Of a stretch of 44,474 nucleotides of DNA, positions 1-10,011 are shown one piece after another. How positions within the stretch are numbered: the stretch's first letter is position 1; the number at the start of each line of letters is the position of its first letter. Below the pieces are notes generated by a model that saw only the letters and a list, made by a program, of their open reading frames with translations, did not search any database and had not been told where the DNA came from. The DNA is from Bacteroidales bacterium (lineage in GTDB: Bacteria; Bacteroidota; Bacteroidia; Bacteroidales; UBA7960), in contig JAHYJP010000010.1 of the NCBI GenBank assembly GCA_019429055.1, positions 1 through 44,474 of the forward strand. The letters are read 5' to 3'. The position numbers and the translations under genes are program-made.

Positions 1-123
1 CAGAATTACAACCGACCGGAGGGAGCTCAGCGAAGCTAAATTCTGCTATGTTCAGAGCGGAAATGCAATTTCCGCTCAGCGGGGGTTTAGTTCCTGAATT
101 GTCCTATGCCCGTCTGATCACAA

Positions 124-1734
124 TTATTTTTTGATGATTTTCAGGGTTTGGTTGATGTTATTTCCCCTTTGCTGAAACAAATAAACCCCTGGCGACCAGC
201 CCGACATATCAACAATTGTTTCTTCTGAATGAATGAGCAAGGTTTTTAACAACCTGCCCTGCAGATCATAAACATAAACAGAACTGCCTACAGCCGTAGC
301 CGGACTTTTAATAAAAGCCTTTTGAGTAACAGGGTTTGGATATACGTTAAGTTTTGATTCCTGAAGCATTTCGATTGAGCTGGCCGTACTTTCCTGATAA
401 ATCCGCACATAATCAATTTCCATGGCGCTTTCGGTGAAGTTGGGATCTATGTTGGGTATTATGGCTATGTTTAAAAGTAAGTACTGGTCTTCATCAAACG
501 GCCATGTGTCTGGGTTCTGTTCATGGGGTTGATAAGTATAATGCACCACATCATCCACACTGAAAACCATTCTGTCGGGATACCAGTCCAGGGCATACAC
601 ATGAAATTCGGTGGAAGCAGTTGGAATGACTTGTCCGCCATGATTTACTGTTCCGCCATAGCTTGAAGGAGTATGCATTGCACTTTGTACATAATTCTGG
701 TTGCTTCCCCAGTGTTCCATGATATCGATCTCACCGCAAGCCGGCCAGTCGGTAGTGCCATAACCTTCAATATACCAGTAGGCTCCCACTTCATTTATAT
801 TTTTTCCCAGCATCCAGATGGCCGGCCAGGTGCCGACACCTGTGGGAAGTTTTGCTTTTACCTCTACACGCCCGTAAGTAAAAGCAAACTTTGAGTTTAA
901 CCGGGCTGAAGTATATTGTTTGGTAACTCCCTGATCGGTAAAGGTTTCCTTTTTTGCCACCAGGTACATGATGCCATTTTCAACAAATGTATTTTCAATT
1001 CTATCTGTGTAATGCTGAATTTCCCCGTTAAACCAGCTATCGCCATTGGGCAACTGAGTTTGATGAAACCATTTTGAAGCATCAAGTGCGCCATCCTCAT
1101 CAAATTCATCATACCACACCAATTCATCGTATACAGGATCATCCGTTTCTTCCTGCTCTGCCCCTTCAAAATAAAAATCATCAATATATGCCAGGACATG
1201 ATCCGTATTATTTTCACCATTCACCTGGAGCACAACCCGGTTAAAATCGTTTCTTTGAATGGGTGGTGGTGAATTGGGGTCTAAATTGATATAAGTATCA
1301 TTTACAAAGTCGAAAGTAACTTCCTGCCATTCATCCAGAATTATGGGCTTAATAATTTCACTTTGTGTAGACCATGGCGCTCCCAGGTTGGCATTCTGAA
1401 GCTTCAATGAAATCTGGTTGGGCTGGTTACCGGTAATTCCGTCTGAAGGCACGTATATTTTTAAACTAAAGGGTGTATCATCAGAAATATTGATCATTAC
1501 CGGAGAATCAAATCCGATATTGGCATAAAGCCCGCCCGTATCATGATATTTCAGAACTTTTGAAGAAGGGTTGAAGGAATCGACGAAGGGATTATCATAG
1601 GATATATCCATAAAACAATCGTCGGGATACCATGTGTTGATAGTTGAGTTGCCTTCAAAATCGTCTTGCAGTAATTGAGCAAAACCTGAAAAAAATAAGA
1701 TAAGCAATAGCTGAGTGGTAAAAATTTTGTACAT
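124..1734 (-). CDS. Secreted glycoside hydrolase family 16 (laminarinase/beta-glucanase-like) with N-terminal CBM-like region and T9SS C-terminal sorting domain
   Basis: GH16 catalytic motif GEIDIMEHWG, WPAIWMLG and ALDWYPDRMVF segments; signal peptide; C-terminal LNVYPNPVTQKAFIKSP...GVYLFQQRGN...KIIKK typical of T9SS type A tails. Confidence 0.93.
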   Translation of the reverse strand: MYKIFTTQLLLILFFSGFAQLLQDDFEGNSTINTWYPDDCFMDISYDNPFVDSFNPSSKVLKYHDTGGLYANIGFDSPVMINISDDTPFSLKIYVPSDGITGNQPNQISLKLQNANLGAPWSTQSEIIKPIILDEWQEVTFDFVNDTYINLDPNSPPPIQRNDFNRVVLQVNGENNTDHVLAYIDDFYFEGAEQEETDDPVYDELVWYDEFDEDGALDASKWFHQTQLPNGDSWFNGEIQHYTDRIENTFVENGIMYLVAKKETFTDQGVTKQYTSARLNSKFAFTYGRVEVKAKLPTGVGTWPAIWMLGKNINEVGAYWYIEGYGTTDWPACGEIDIMEHWGSNQNYVQSAMHTPSSYGGTVNHGGQVIPTASTEFHVYALDWYPDRMVFSVDDVVHYTYQPHEQNPDTWPFDEDQYLLLNIAIIPNIDPNFTESAMEIDYVRIYQESTASSIEMLQESKLNVYPNPVTQKAFIKSPATAVGSSVYVYDLQGRLLKTLLIHSEETIVDMSGWSPGVYLFQQRGNNINQTLKIIKK

Positions 1735-1904
1735 ATTCTTTATTTATATAATGAATAAATTAGATTTTTCAACCGGAATTTGTTCTTTAAGAGATCAGTT
1801 AAAATGTTGTTTTACAAAGCCGGCAGCAGTGAGTTCCTAAAACCAGAATTCTGCTCACCGGATCTAAAAATATTAACCTTTTTGGGTCCTTTAATTAACT
1901 GAAT

Positions 1905-2486
1905 TCATATCAGATCACATGCATCCGGTGGCATCCATTTGGGGTCTTTACCTTCCCATTTAACGTTGCAGCCGATGGGATTGGTTACGGGAACACTAAC
2001 CGGGTTACCTTCAAGATGTTCGTCTAAAGCTTTTTCCAAATCAAAAACGGTTGATTTTTCAGCCTGGCGGGGATTATCAATTGCCCTGCCGGTATAAATT
2101 AACTTACGGTTATTGTCGAAAACAAAAAAGTGGGGTGTTTTCAGAGCTCCGTAAGAGAGAGCGACCTCCTGGCTTTCATCATAAAGGTAAAGCCATGGAA
2201 ATTTATACTGCTCAATGCGTTTTACCATATTGGGAAAATTATCTTCAGGGTAGGTATTTTTGCTATTGGAATTGATCGCTACAAACTTCACTCCTTTTTC
2301 CTGGTATTTCAAAACAGTTTGCCTGGTTGATTCATCGCTGCCAATAACATAAGGGCAGTGGTTGCAGGTAAAAAATATCACCAGTACAGGTGCATCTTTA
2401 AAATCACTTAAATTATAGGTATTTCCATCGGTAGCAGGTAAGTGGAATTCCGGTGCTTTTTCTCCAATATTCAATGTATATGCCAT
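1905..2486 (-). CDS. Thioredoxin/peroxiredoxin-like family protein (AhpC/TSA-type fold)
   Basis: [23 protein letters not shown]...[28 protein letters not shown]. Confidence 0.88.
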   Translation of the reverse strand: MAYTLNIGEKAPEFHLPATDGNTYNLSDFKDAPVLVIFFTCNHCPYVIGSDESTRQTVLKYQEKGVKFVAINSNSKNTYPEDNFPNMVKRIEQYKFPWLYLYDESQEVALSYGALKTPHFFVFDNNRKLIYTGRAIDNPRQAEKSTVFDLEKALDEHLEGNPVSVPVTNPIGCNVKWEGKDPKWMPPDACDLI

Positions 2487-2773
2487 AGTAAATCTTTTTT
2501 TTTTAAAGATAGGGATTTTTCATTATTTCTGTAGGGTTTATTGTCTTTTTATCCTGTTGGTCATGTATTGAACATGGCCGGCATAACTCATAATTCTACT
2601 TTTTATAAAATCCAGCATATTTTCATCGCTTTGTCCGGAGAGAGTATTAGTAATTGTATGGTATATCCGACAGCTGACAGGATAATAATAATCACTCATA
2701 AATATCATTAAATCGTTTCAGATTTCATAAAAACACAGAAAACAGATCAATTTATATTTATATATTTGCATAT

Positions 2774-3040
2774 ATGAATACAAGACAGGAAATTAAATTC
2801 AAAAAACTTGAGATAGCCCCTGAAAACAAGGGAATAAATAAGCTTATAAAATCGCAGCATCTGAGAAAATCCTTGATTTATATTTTGTTTGGCGCATTGG
2901 CCGGTTTCGGATTTTTTTATTTTACCGAAGCCCGACAACTTCAATCATGGGTATTCAGTGATTCGATAAGCAGTGTATTTATGGGAGCATTTTTGGGCTT
3001 CTTTATCACCAATAGTCCCTGCGCCCGTAATCGTTGCTGA
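2774..3040 (+). CDS. Small two-TM membrane protein, DUF6132-like
   Basis: LIYILFGALAGFGFFYFTE ... SSVFMGAFLGFFITNSPCARNRC; two hydrophobic segments, Cys-containing tail. Confidence 0.55.
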   Translation: MNTRQEIKFKKLEIAPENKGINKLIKSQHLRKSLIYILFGALAGFGFFYFTEARQLQSWVFSDSISSVFMGAFLGFFITNSPCARNRC

Positions 3041-3177
3041 TGATTACACAACTAAAGATTAGTATGCTTTATTCTCTGAGAAATTAACGTTTACCGTTCT
3101 CCGTTCTCCCCCCCTTCTGCCCTTATCAGGTTTTATTTATATCTTTGAATTAACCCTGACCAAATTTCAACAGCTTT

Positions 3178-3663
3178 ATGAATTCAGCGCGTTTCATTCT
3201 GGATGTTCACCTTGGTAAACTGGCAAGACTACTTCGCATGACCGGCTTTGACACTTTGTACCGCAATGACCTGGATGACCCTGAGATTATTCAGATTGCA
3301 GAGGATGAAGACCGGATTATACTCACCCGCGACAGGGGTATCCTTAAAAACAAAAGGGTTAAACGCGGACATTTCGTTGAATCAACCTACGCCAAAGAGC
3401 AACTAAGGGAAATAATTGATACTTTCAACCTGAAAAATCATATTCGCTTTCTGAGTCGTTGTATTGCCTGCAACGGAACCATTGAAGAAGTAAATAAGGA
3501 AGAAATCCAGGATGAACTCAAACCCTTCACCAATCAGTATTTCAATGAATTTTTCCGCTGCCGGGATTGCGGTAAAGTATACTGGGAAGGTTCTCACTTT
3601 GACCGTATGATGGATTTTTATGAGGAGATGAAAGATGAGCTGGGAATAAATCCAAAACAATAA
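3178..3663 (+). CDS. Mut7-C RNase (PIN-like) domain protein with C-terminal zinc ribbon
   Basis: FILDVHLGKLARLLRMTGFDTLYRND...RIILTRDRGILK; CIACNG...CRDCGKVYWEGSH cysteine pairs. Confidence 0.85.
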   Translation: MNSARFILDVHLGKLARLLRMTGFDTLYRNDLDDPEIIQIAEDEDRIILTRDRGILKNKRVKRGHFVESTYAKEQLREIIDTFNLKNHIRFLSRCIACNGTIEEVNKEEIQDELKPFTNQYFNEFFRCRDCGKVYWEGSHFDRMMDFYEEMKDELGINPKQ

Positions 3664-3757
3664 TGTTGAAATCAAGGCATATATAAAATTCTTGATTTAC
3701 ATTTTGCCTGGTGCCCTTGCCGGTTTCAGCTATTTCTATTTCGGTAAAACCGCCTGA
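3662..3757 (+). pseudogene. Truncated remnant of a second DUF6132-like gene (paralog of 2774-3040)
   Basis: Frame from 3662 reads NVEIKAYIKFLIYILPGALAGFSYFYFGKTA*; matches LIYILFGALAGFGFFYFTEA of the gene at 2774; no start codon and no second TM segment. Confidence 0.6.
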
Positions 3758-3765
3758 TGTATCTC

Positions 3766-5046
3766 TTAATTCCGGATGATTTTTCTGATAATATATTCCG
3801 GCTGCTCAACGATGAATAGATATGTCCCGGGTTTAAAATCTCCAATATCAATTGTTACCGATCCCGGATCCAGTTTCCCTGAGAGAATTTTCCTTCCCGA
3901 AAGATCAAATATTGCATAGGATGCTCCTGTAAGATGATCTTCGTATTCGATATTTAAAATCTGTGTGGCAGGATTAGGATATATGACCAGGGTATCATAT
4001 TCATATTGCTCATTATCAGTGATGTTAACAGTTGTATCGGTTAAATAATGGCCTAAGAATGCTGTTAAGTCTATCAGATGTAATTTCTGCGGAACTGTAA
4101 TCACTGAGTAGGAAAAATATTCATTGGAAATGAAATAGCTTAACCCATCTTCAGTAGCAATGCCTTCAACCTGGTGAAATGGAAGATTAACTGTGATTTT
4201 CCTCTTGTTTCCCGAAAAGAAATCCAAAGGCTGAAAATCATATAGCAAAAATAAAAAGGGTTGCAAAAGTGCCGAGTATCCTGATAATACGATAAGATCA
4301 TTATCCTCAAGAAAAGTTGAACCTGTAACAAGTCCTGCTAAATCGTAAGAATCCCTGAATTGTGCAACGTAGGTTCCGGGCTCTTTGGGCAGACTATAAA
4401 TGCTGGTTTTCTGGCTGATCCATTCTTTGGTAAACAGGTAAATGCTGTCGGTAGTTACTATAAATGCTTCACAGTCAAAATCGGTATTATTGGGTCCGGC
4501 GGGTGAAAAATCAGTTTGCAGGGAATATGAAAAATGAAGGGTATCTATAAGAGGAGAGCTCGTGAGAAGTGAATTCTTTTCAATTCTGAGGATTTTAAGA
4601 TCTGTTCTGTTTCCATTGGCATTATTGCCAAAGTCACCGATATAAACATAATCATTATCCTGCGAAATTTCTTCCCAGTCATTGTTTACTGTCCCGGTTA
4701 ACGGAAAAGCCTCATAATTCTGAACATCAGTGGTATCAAATGCATACAGATTGATATCCGTATCATCGTTGTGTGTCCAGATCCTTTCATCCCATATGAT
4801 CAATCCTGATGTTTCTATCATTGTTTCAGGCAAATCCCAGCTGGTTTCCACCGAAATTATTGCAGAAGAATACAGACAACTACCGTCATTTTGTGTTGCC
4901 AGTGAGTCATAATTAGTTGCAAGCGGATCTGTACAGCCAGAATTCTGAGCTGTTATATGCCCCATTATCACCATGGATAAGCAGCAGCTAAAAAAAAGTT
5001 TTGCGGCATATGGGGTAGCTGTCCGGGAGTTTGTTTGGTCTCTCAT
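3766..5046 (-). CDS. Secreted T9SS cargo protein, uncharacterised
   Basis: Signal peptide; SGCTDPLATNYDSLATQNDGSC motif; C-terminal LVIYPNPATQILNIEY...GTYLFIVEQ...RKIIRN sorting tail. Confidence 0.75.
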   Translation of the reverse strand: MRDQTNSRTATPYAAKLFFSCCLSMVIMGHITAQNSGCTDPLATNYDSLATQNDGSCLYSSAIISVETSWDLPETMIETSGLIIWDERIWTHNDDTDINLYAFDTTDVQNYEAFPLTGTVNNDWEEISQDNDYVYIGDFGNNANGNRTDLKILRIEKNSLLTSSPLIDTLHFSYSLQTDFSPAGPNNTDFDCEAFIVTTDSIYLFTKEWISQKTSIYSLPKEPGTYVAQFRDSYDLAGLVTGSTFLEDNDLIVLSGYSALLQPFLFLLYDFQPLDFFSGNKRKITVNLPFHQVEGIATEDGLSYFISNEYFSYSVITVPQKLHLIDLTAFLGHYLTDTTVNITDNEQYEYDTLVIYPNPATQILNIEYEDHLTGASYAIFDLSGRKILSGKLDPGSVTIDIGDFKPGTYLFIVEQPEYIIRKIIRN

Positions 5047-5515
5047 TGTTTCAATTATATTAATCTGCTAATTCTACTTTGACACATTAAGACTTTTGGG
5101 TGTAACCGCTACGCGGTAAGGGGCCGTTGGTGTCAATGTCATTTTCTTGAACCGTTATGCGGTAATAATTGGAGCAGATATTTTTGCCTGCAGGGCATTA
5201 ATTATTGTAGAACTAAATATCTGGCATGATTTCTTAAAACCCTTTAGGGGTTTAACTTTACAACAGAATTTAAATGTAATAAAATAGAACTAAAGGCATA
5301 TTAAAATTAATAAATTTTCTTCTACCCTAATAAATATAAAGGTGACTTACCAAAATATTCAAATGTTACGGATTATTGAATACTTTTTATTTTTAAGCAC
5401 TTTTGTACGGTTAATTGTAAGCTGTTATAAAATCTTTTTGTTTCGCTGCGCTGCATCGTAAGATTTTTGTTTCCAATCAATTGGCAATAAAAGTTTTGGC
5501 TGATCTGCAGCTTTT

Positions 5516-7123
5516 TCAAATGCAGGTGATTATTCTTTCTTCACCCATACCCTGATACAGATAGCCATCGCGGTATGGTGTAAGAGAAATGACAGTGAAA
5601 GGCCTTTTGGATTGCAATTGCTCAGTATCAAGACAGAAATCCAAATGTGTATTCGGGAAAGTGAGATAGCCTTCTTCACCGCCAGGCAATCTGAGTAAAA
5701 CTTTATTGTTGTAAAATGCAGCAAGACTTACGAACTTTCTTTGGTAGGGCAAATTGTAAATTTCCGGTTCTCCCCTTCCTGAAACAACGATTTTACAGTT
5801 CTCATCCTGTTCTCCGGCAAGACTGATATTTATTTGACCATCTGCAGTTTCAGCAATGATAATGCTATCACCCATTACTTCAAATAATGGAGAGGTTGCT
5901 CTCGGGTTATTCTTTTTGAAATCTTCAGGATCCTGTATACGCTCAGATTTTTCGGTATTCATATCATGGTATAAATATGGATAGCTCAAATAACTGTAAT
6001 ACACTACTATTCTTTCATCCGTAACAAAAACATTTTCTATCCATGTACCTCCCTGAAATATAGGTGAATGCATCTGAAATGTTGTACCATAATTGTCGTC
6101 TGAAACAAATCTGTACCAACCCAATACCGGCTGAACTCCTTCTGTTAAGCCTATAAACTCTCCTTTAAAAACAGATAAGAATGTTTCCATGTGAAATACC
6201 ATTACCAGCGAATCATTTTCAGTATGCATGGTCAGAAATCCCTGAGAAGGCCTGGAAATATTTTCTTCCGTATAAGGCAATTCGAAAGAGCCTGAAAACA
6301 AGAGCCTGTCATGATGATAAATGTTTCCTCCGCATTTTATACCTGTTTCATAAAGTACCCCCTGATGTGGATCAATCAGAAAAATGATGTTGGTGGAATC
6401 CCTGAACACAAAAAGATCTTCTGAAACTGAAAACCGATTGATGAATATATCAATAAGCAACTTTTCAGCTCCCGTTTCAAGATCACGGGCAAAAAAACCT
6501 CCCAATGCTGATGAAAAATACAACCGCCCGTCGAGAATGGCAATTTGTGAAGGTCTGCGATTAACCGGGACAACCAGTGTGGTATCCCCGCTCTCAGGGT
6601 CGAAACTTATAACTGAACCTGCGGCTCTGAAATATAGCTTCCCCTCCCAAAGGTTCAATTGTTCTGCCTGTTTTTCAACAGGAATTTTATGAATTGTCTC
6701 TTCCCGGGTAAACTGATTCACCCTACGGACTATATTATTAAAATCCAGCGCATAGTAATAAATGTTATCGAATACAACGAGCCCTCCTGCAGCAAAATTT
6801 ACAGGTAAATGACCCAGTCTGCCGGAGTCATTCCATGAATGCTGTACCAGATAATCACTCATTTCATGATCAAATTCAGAAAAACGAATATCTCCCAGCC
6901 TCAGTGAATCAAATACTTCCAGTGCAATTACCGGGGCAGGATCCTTCTCAGGAATTGTGAATGTATTTTCGGATTTCACGTTCTGTTCATGTTCAGGACC
7001 AAATTGCTGCGGAATAGATCGCAAAACCACAACATCCTTTTCAGTAGTGCTTTCCTGCGGATTCTTGCAGGAGTGAAATGAAATTATCATTCCGATTACC
7101 AGAGGAAAAACTATGCTTCTCAT
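5516..7123 (-). CDS. Hypothetical lipoprotein, possibly beta-propeller-like
   Basis: Lipobox-like IISFHSC near N-terminus; repetitive strand-rich sequence; no recognisable catalytic motif. Confidence 0.55.
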   Translation of the reverse strand: MRSIVFPLVIGMIISFHSCKNPQESTTEKDVVVLRSIPQQFGPEHEQNVKSENTFTIPEKDPAPVIALEVFDSLRLGDIRFSEFDHEMSDYLVQHSWNDSGRLGHLPVNFAAGGLVVFDNIYYYALDFNNIVRRVNQFTREETIHKIPVEKQAEQLNLWEGKLYFRAAGSVISFDPESGDTTLVVPVNRRPSQIAILDGRLYFSSALGGFFARDLETGAEKLLIDIFINRFSVSEDLFVFRDSTNIIFLIDPHQGVLYETGIKCGGNIYHHDRLLFSGSFELPYTEENISRPSQGFLTMHTENDSLVMVFHMETFLSVFKGEFIGLTEGVQPVLGWYRFVSDDNYGTTFQMHSPIFQGGTWIENVFVTDERIVVYYSYLSYPYLYHDMNTEKSERIQDPEDFKKNNPRATSPLFEVMGDSIIIAETADGQINISLAGEQDENCKIVVSGRGEPEIYNLPYQRKFVSLAAFYNNKVLLRLPGGEEGYLTFPNTHLDFCLDTEQLQSKRPFTVISLTPYRDGYLYQGMGEERIITCI

Positions 7124-7467
7124 GTTGGAATTTATTTATCGAACTAATAAACTAACAAAAAGCATCAATGCATGATGATTGTTTGCATAATATGTCGCTC
7201 ATATGGTGTTAAAATTAAATTTTTCATGAAAAATACTTTGCTAAAGTGTCCATATTCTTAGGGAGTTGCTTTCTGTATTCATATTATTTTATTAAGTTTG
7301 TTGAAGAAATTACGCTTCTTATTACAATAAGATTTGATTTTATCTACATAGACCTATCCGACAGATTGAATCAGAAAAAAGAAATTACCATTTGTACTTA
7401 AATCATCTACTGATGGACATTTTAAAACCATAATTTCTGTCATTTATATCATTTTAAAAGAGTAATT

Positions 7468-8241
7468 ATGAAAAGAATCGTGTTTTTGATTGGATTTTTC
7501 GCTTTCCTTCAGTTGACCTTCAGTCCGGAAGTTTTTTCCCAGGGAAGGTTTATCCGCAGGTTGCAGGAGGAGGCCGAAAAGAAAGCGGCAGAAGAACTGC
7601 TTCGCGGAATAGGTATTGAAAAGACGGAAGAGGAAAAACGTGAGGAAAGCCGCAGGATGGGTACTCATAACCGTGAGGGTGGTTTATCTGTTGAAGCTCC
7701 TGATGTGGCTGCTTCCATTGGAGTAGCTGAGAGTGCATACTCCGGAAAAGATTTCAGGGGAACAAAAATGGCCCTGCGCGATGCCATCTGGGGTGTTGAA
7801 CTGGAAATAGGTCAAAATGTACTGGCATCGTTGCCTGAATCTGTTTCGGGACTGCGATCAGTTAGCGGGGCCGATAACGTTACAAGCACAGGAATGGGCT
7901 TTGTGGGTTTGCTTATTGAAAGGCTGTATGAAAGTGACGATTTGCAACTGCAGGTTTCCATCGGGAATGATGCAGCCATACTGGGTGTTGCAAGCCTGAT
8001 GCTTGCAGGCGAATATGCCCGCCAGCAATCTGATGACACCAATTACAAACACATCCGTTTCCAGGAGCATCAGGCACATATTGAATATGATGATTACAGC
8101 GGTTATAGCCTGGCGGTGCCCTTCGGACAGTCATCCATCTTTGTACTAAAGGGGGTGAATTTTGGCTCGGAGCAAGAATTCATGTCGGCTGCTGAACAGT
8201 TTAACATCAATACCATCAAACAAAAACTCGGAGAAAAATGA
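7468..8241 (+). CDS. Uncharacterised exported protein A of a tandem paralog pair
   Basis: Signal peptide MKRIVFLIGFFAFLQLTFSPEVFSQ; shares SAY..G(D/K).(R/E)G...AL..A...(E/D)L.IG...L..LP...GFVGL architecture with the next ORF. Confidence 0.7.
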   Translation: MKRIVFLIGFFAFLQLTFSPEVFSQGRFIRRLQEEAEKKAAEELLRGIGIEKTEEEKREESRRMGTHNREGGLSVEAPDVAASIGVAESAYSGKDFRGTKMALRDAIWGVELEIGQNVLASLPESVSGLRSVSGADNVTSTGMGFVGLLIERLYESDDLQLQVSIGNDAAILGVASLMLAGEYARQQSDDTNYKHIRFQEHQAHIEYDDYSGYSLAVPFGQSSIFVLKGVNFGSEQEFMSAAEQFNINTIKQKLGEK

Positions 8242-8837
8242 AAACTATTCTGACCATTATATTCTGCAGCTTTTTTTTCATACACGCTTTAACAGCGGAG
8301 GAAGTAGAAAAAAATCTTAGTGATGCCCGGTCTGCCTATAACAGCGGCGACCTTGAAGGCGCGCGCTTTGCCCTGCAGCAGGCCATGTATGAACTTGACC
8401 TGGCCATAGGCCGCGAAATACTTAAGCTTTTACCCGACCGGATGGGTGCTTTGTTGTTTAATGAATCAGACGACGAGGTGGGAAGCGCTAACTTGGGTTT
8501 TGTGGGCCTTCACCTGAGCCGCAATTACAGCAATGACCAGGATCAGAGAGCCGAGTTGCAGATCATAGCCGACTCTCCTCTTCTGGCCGGTATCAATGCC
8601 ATACTTGCCATGCCGGTTATTGGCCGCGATCCCAACCAGAAACGTATTCGGGTCGATGGCTACAGGGGGCTGCTGCAAAGATCTGAGTCATCAGATGGAA
8701 ATATCTCGTGGGATATGCAGATTCCATTTGGCAGTTCGTTGCTTTCTGTAAGCTTCAAAGATATTGCGGAAGAGAATACCATAATGGACATGGCCAATAC
8801 CATTCCCATACAACAAATTGCTCGACTGATTCAGTAG
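8238..8837 (+). CDS. Uncharacterised exported protein B of a tandem paralog pair
   Basis: Signal peptide MKTILTIIFCSFFFIHALTA; alignable with upstream ORF; ATGA overlap with its stop (8238-8241). Confidence 0.7.
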   Translation: MKTILTIIFCSFFFIHALTAEEVEKNLSDARSAYNSGDLEGARFALQQAMYELDLAIGREILKLLPDRMGALLFNESDDEVGSANLGFVGLHLSRNYSNDQDQRAELQIIADSPLLAGINAILAMPVIGRDPNQKRIRVDGYRGLLQRSESSDGNISWDMQIPFGSSLLSVSFKDIAEENTIMDMANTIPIQQIARLIQ

Positions 8838-8925
8838 AAATCAGAAAATCTGACTTTGCAGACAAAATAACCTTTTCTAATACGCTGCGGATTACCCATA
8901 TACATATATATCTGACTATCATAAA

Positions 8926-8956
8926 GATAAGCCCCAAAAACGGGCTTATCTTTTTT
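8926..8956 (+). terminator. Rho-independent terminator after the paralog pair
   Basis: GATAAGCCC-caaaaac-GGGCTTATC followed by TTTTTT. Confidence 0.85.
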
Positions 8957-9087
8957 ATGTCCTACGGGTTTTCCCGAATATAAAAACAGGTAATAACAAT
9001 TGGTATCTCCTATTAAATAATTAGACTAAATTTGCTTTCATAATGACAAACAAATATTTTTATACTTTAAACTCAAAAACCACTATT

Positions 9088-9894
9088 ATGAAAAAGACAA
9101 CTTTTATTATTGCAATGTTCCTCGCTTTGGGAATTATGTTTAATGCCTGCGAGAAGGATGAAGTTCTAACCATGTCATCAGAAGAGACTTATGAATTAAA
9201 AAAGGAAAATGCCATGAATGCTAATTCATTTGAATTCGACCCAAATGCCTGTGTTGACGAACCACATACATTTACAATAAATGCCCCTGTGGGAACAAAC
9301 CTCCAGGTACAGTATGAAGAAACTCCAGGAAACTGGATTCAGATTTTCCAGATATCGCAGTCTACTCTAAATCCTACTGAATTTGAATATACTTTTGTAT
9401 ATGTTGGAGAGTTTAACTTGAGAATTAAGTATGGCAATGGAGGTTTTAACGATGCTGGTTCAATAATAGTTGAGGACTGCAACGGTTGCGAAACCCAAAT
9501 GAGAGGAGAAACATTTTGTGAAGATATTTACGAAGAAGATGAACTAATTTACAATCGCAAGGCAGTATTTACATTTACACCTGAAGAAGCAGGTAATTTC
9601 AAAATCCAGGGTGGACTTACCAACTTCACCAGTGAATTATTTGAAGTTACCACCACTATCGGTGAATCATCTAGCCGTATTCCCGGAGGTAGCAGTAATA
9701 GGATCATCACAGTAATTGGTGAAATAGAATCTTGCGACCCTGTAGTGATCACTGTTAAGTGGTTTTCTGATAATGATTCAGGATTTATTACCGGGAAGTG
9801 GACTGCTGAACTCAATGGTGAAGAAGTAATGATCATCGACTCGATGGAATGTGATGATGATAAAGATGGTTATGCACCTGAAGATAATGAATAA
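9088..9894 (+). CDS. Hypothetical lipoprotein (track start 9043; ATG at 9088 fits the signal peptide better)
   Basis: MKKTTFIIAMFLALGIMFNACEKDE lipoprotein signal; acidic tail CDDDKDGYAPEDNE. Confidence 0.65.
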   Translation: MKKTTFIIAMFLALGIMFNACEKDEVLTMSSEETYELKKENAMNANSFEFDPNACVDEPHTFTINAPVGTNLQVQYEETPGNWIQIFQISQSTLNPTEFEYTFVYVGEFNLRIKYGNGGFNDAGSIIVEDCNGCETQMRGETFCEDIYEEDELIYNRKAVFTFTPEEAGNFKIQGGLTNFTSELFEVTTTIGESSSRIPGGSSNRIITVIGEIESCDPVVITVKWFSDNDSGFITGKWTAELNGEEVMIIDSMECDDDKDGYAPEDNE

Positions 9895-9917
9895 TCAAAT
9901 TTAAGATTGCATAGTAT

Positions 9918-9947
9918 AAGCTGCCCTCATCCGGCAGCTTTTTTTTT
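9918..9947 (+). terminator. Rho-independent terminator
   Basis: AAGCTGCC-ctcatcc-GGCAGCTT followed by a T run. Confidence 0.9.
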
Positions 9948-10011
9948 CACATTTAACGATAAACTGATTTGGGGTAAATATTTTTACCGGCCTTTTTAAA
10001 TATCTGGATTT

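Noticed and set aside
124-1734. Polysaccharide utilisation locus around the GH16 enzyme
   Set aside because: No SusC/SusD pair or other CAZymes adjacent within the window; the left flank is cut, so this cannot be decided here.
3766-5046. GCTDPLATNYDSLATQNDGSC motif as a novel element
   Set aside because: This GCTDP...NY...DGSC motif is a recurrent, previously seen segment in secreted proteins of marine Bacteroidota; only one copy here.
7812-8134. Several antisense ORFs (7812-8042, 7858-8079, 7913-8134)
   Set aside because: All opposite a strong signal-peptide-bearing ORF with a recognisable paralog; no independent coding evidence.
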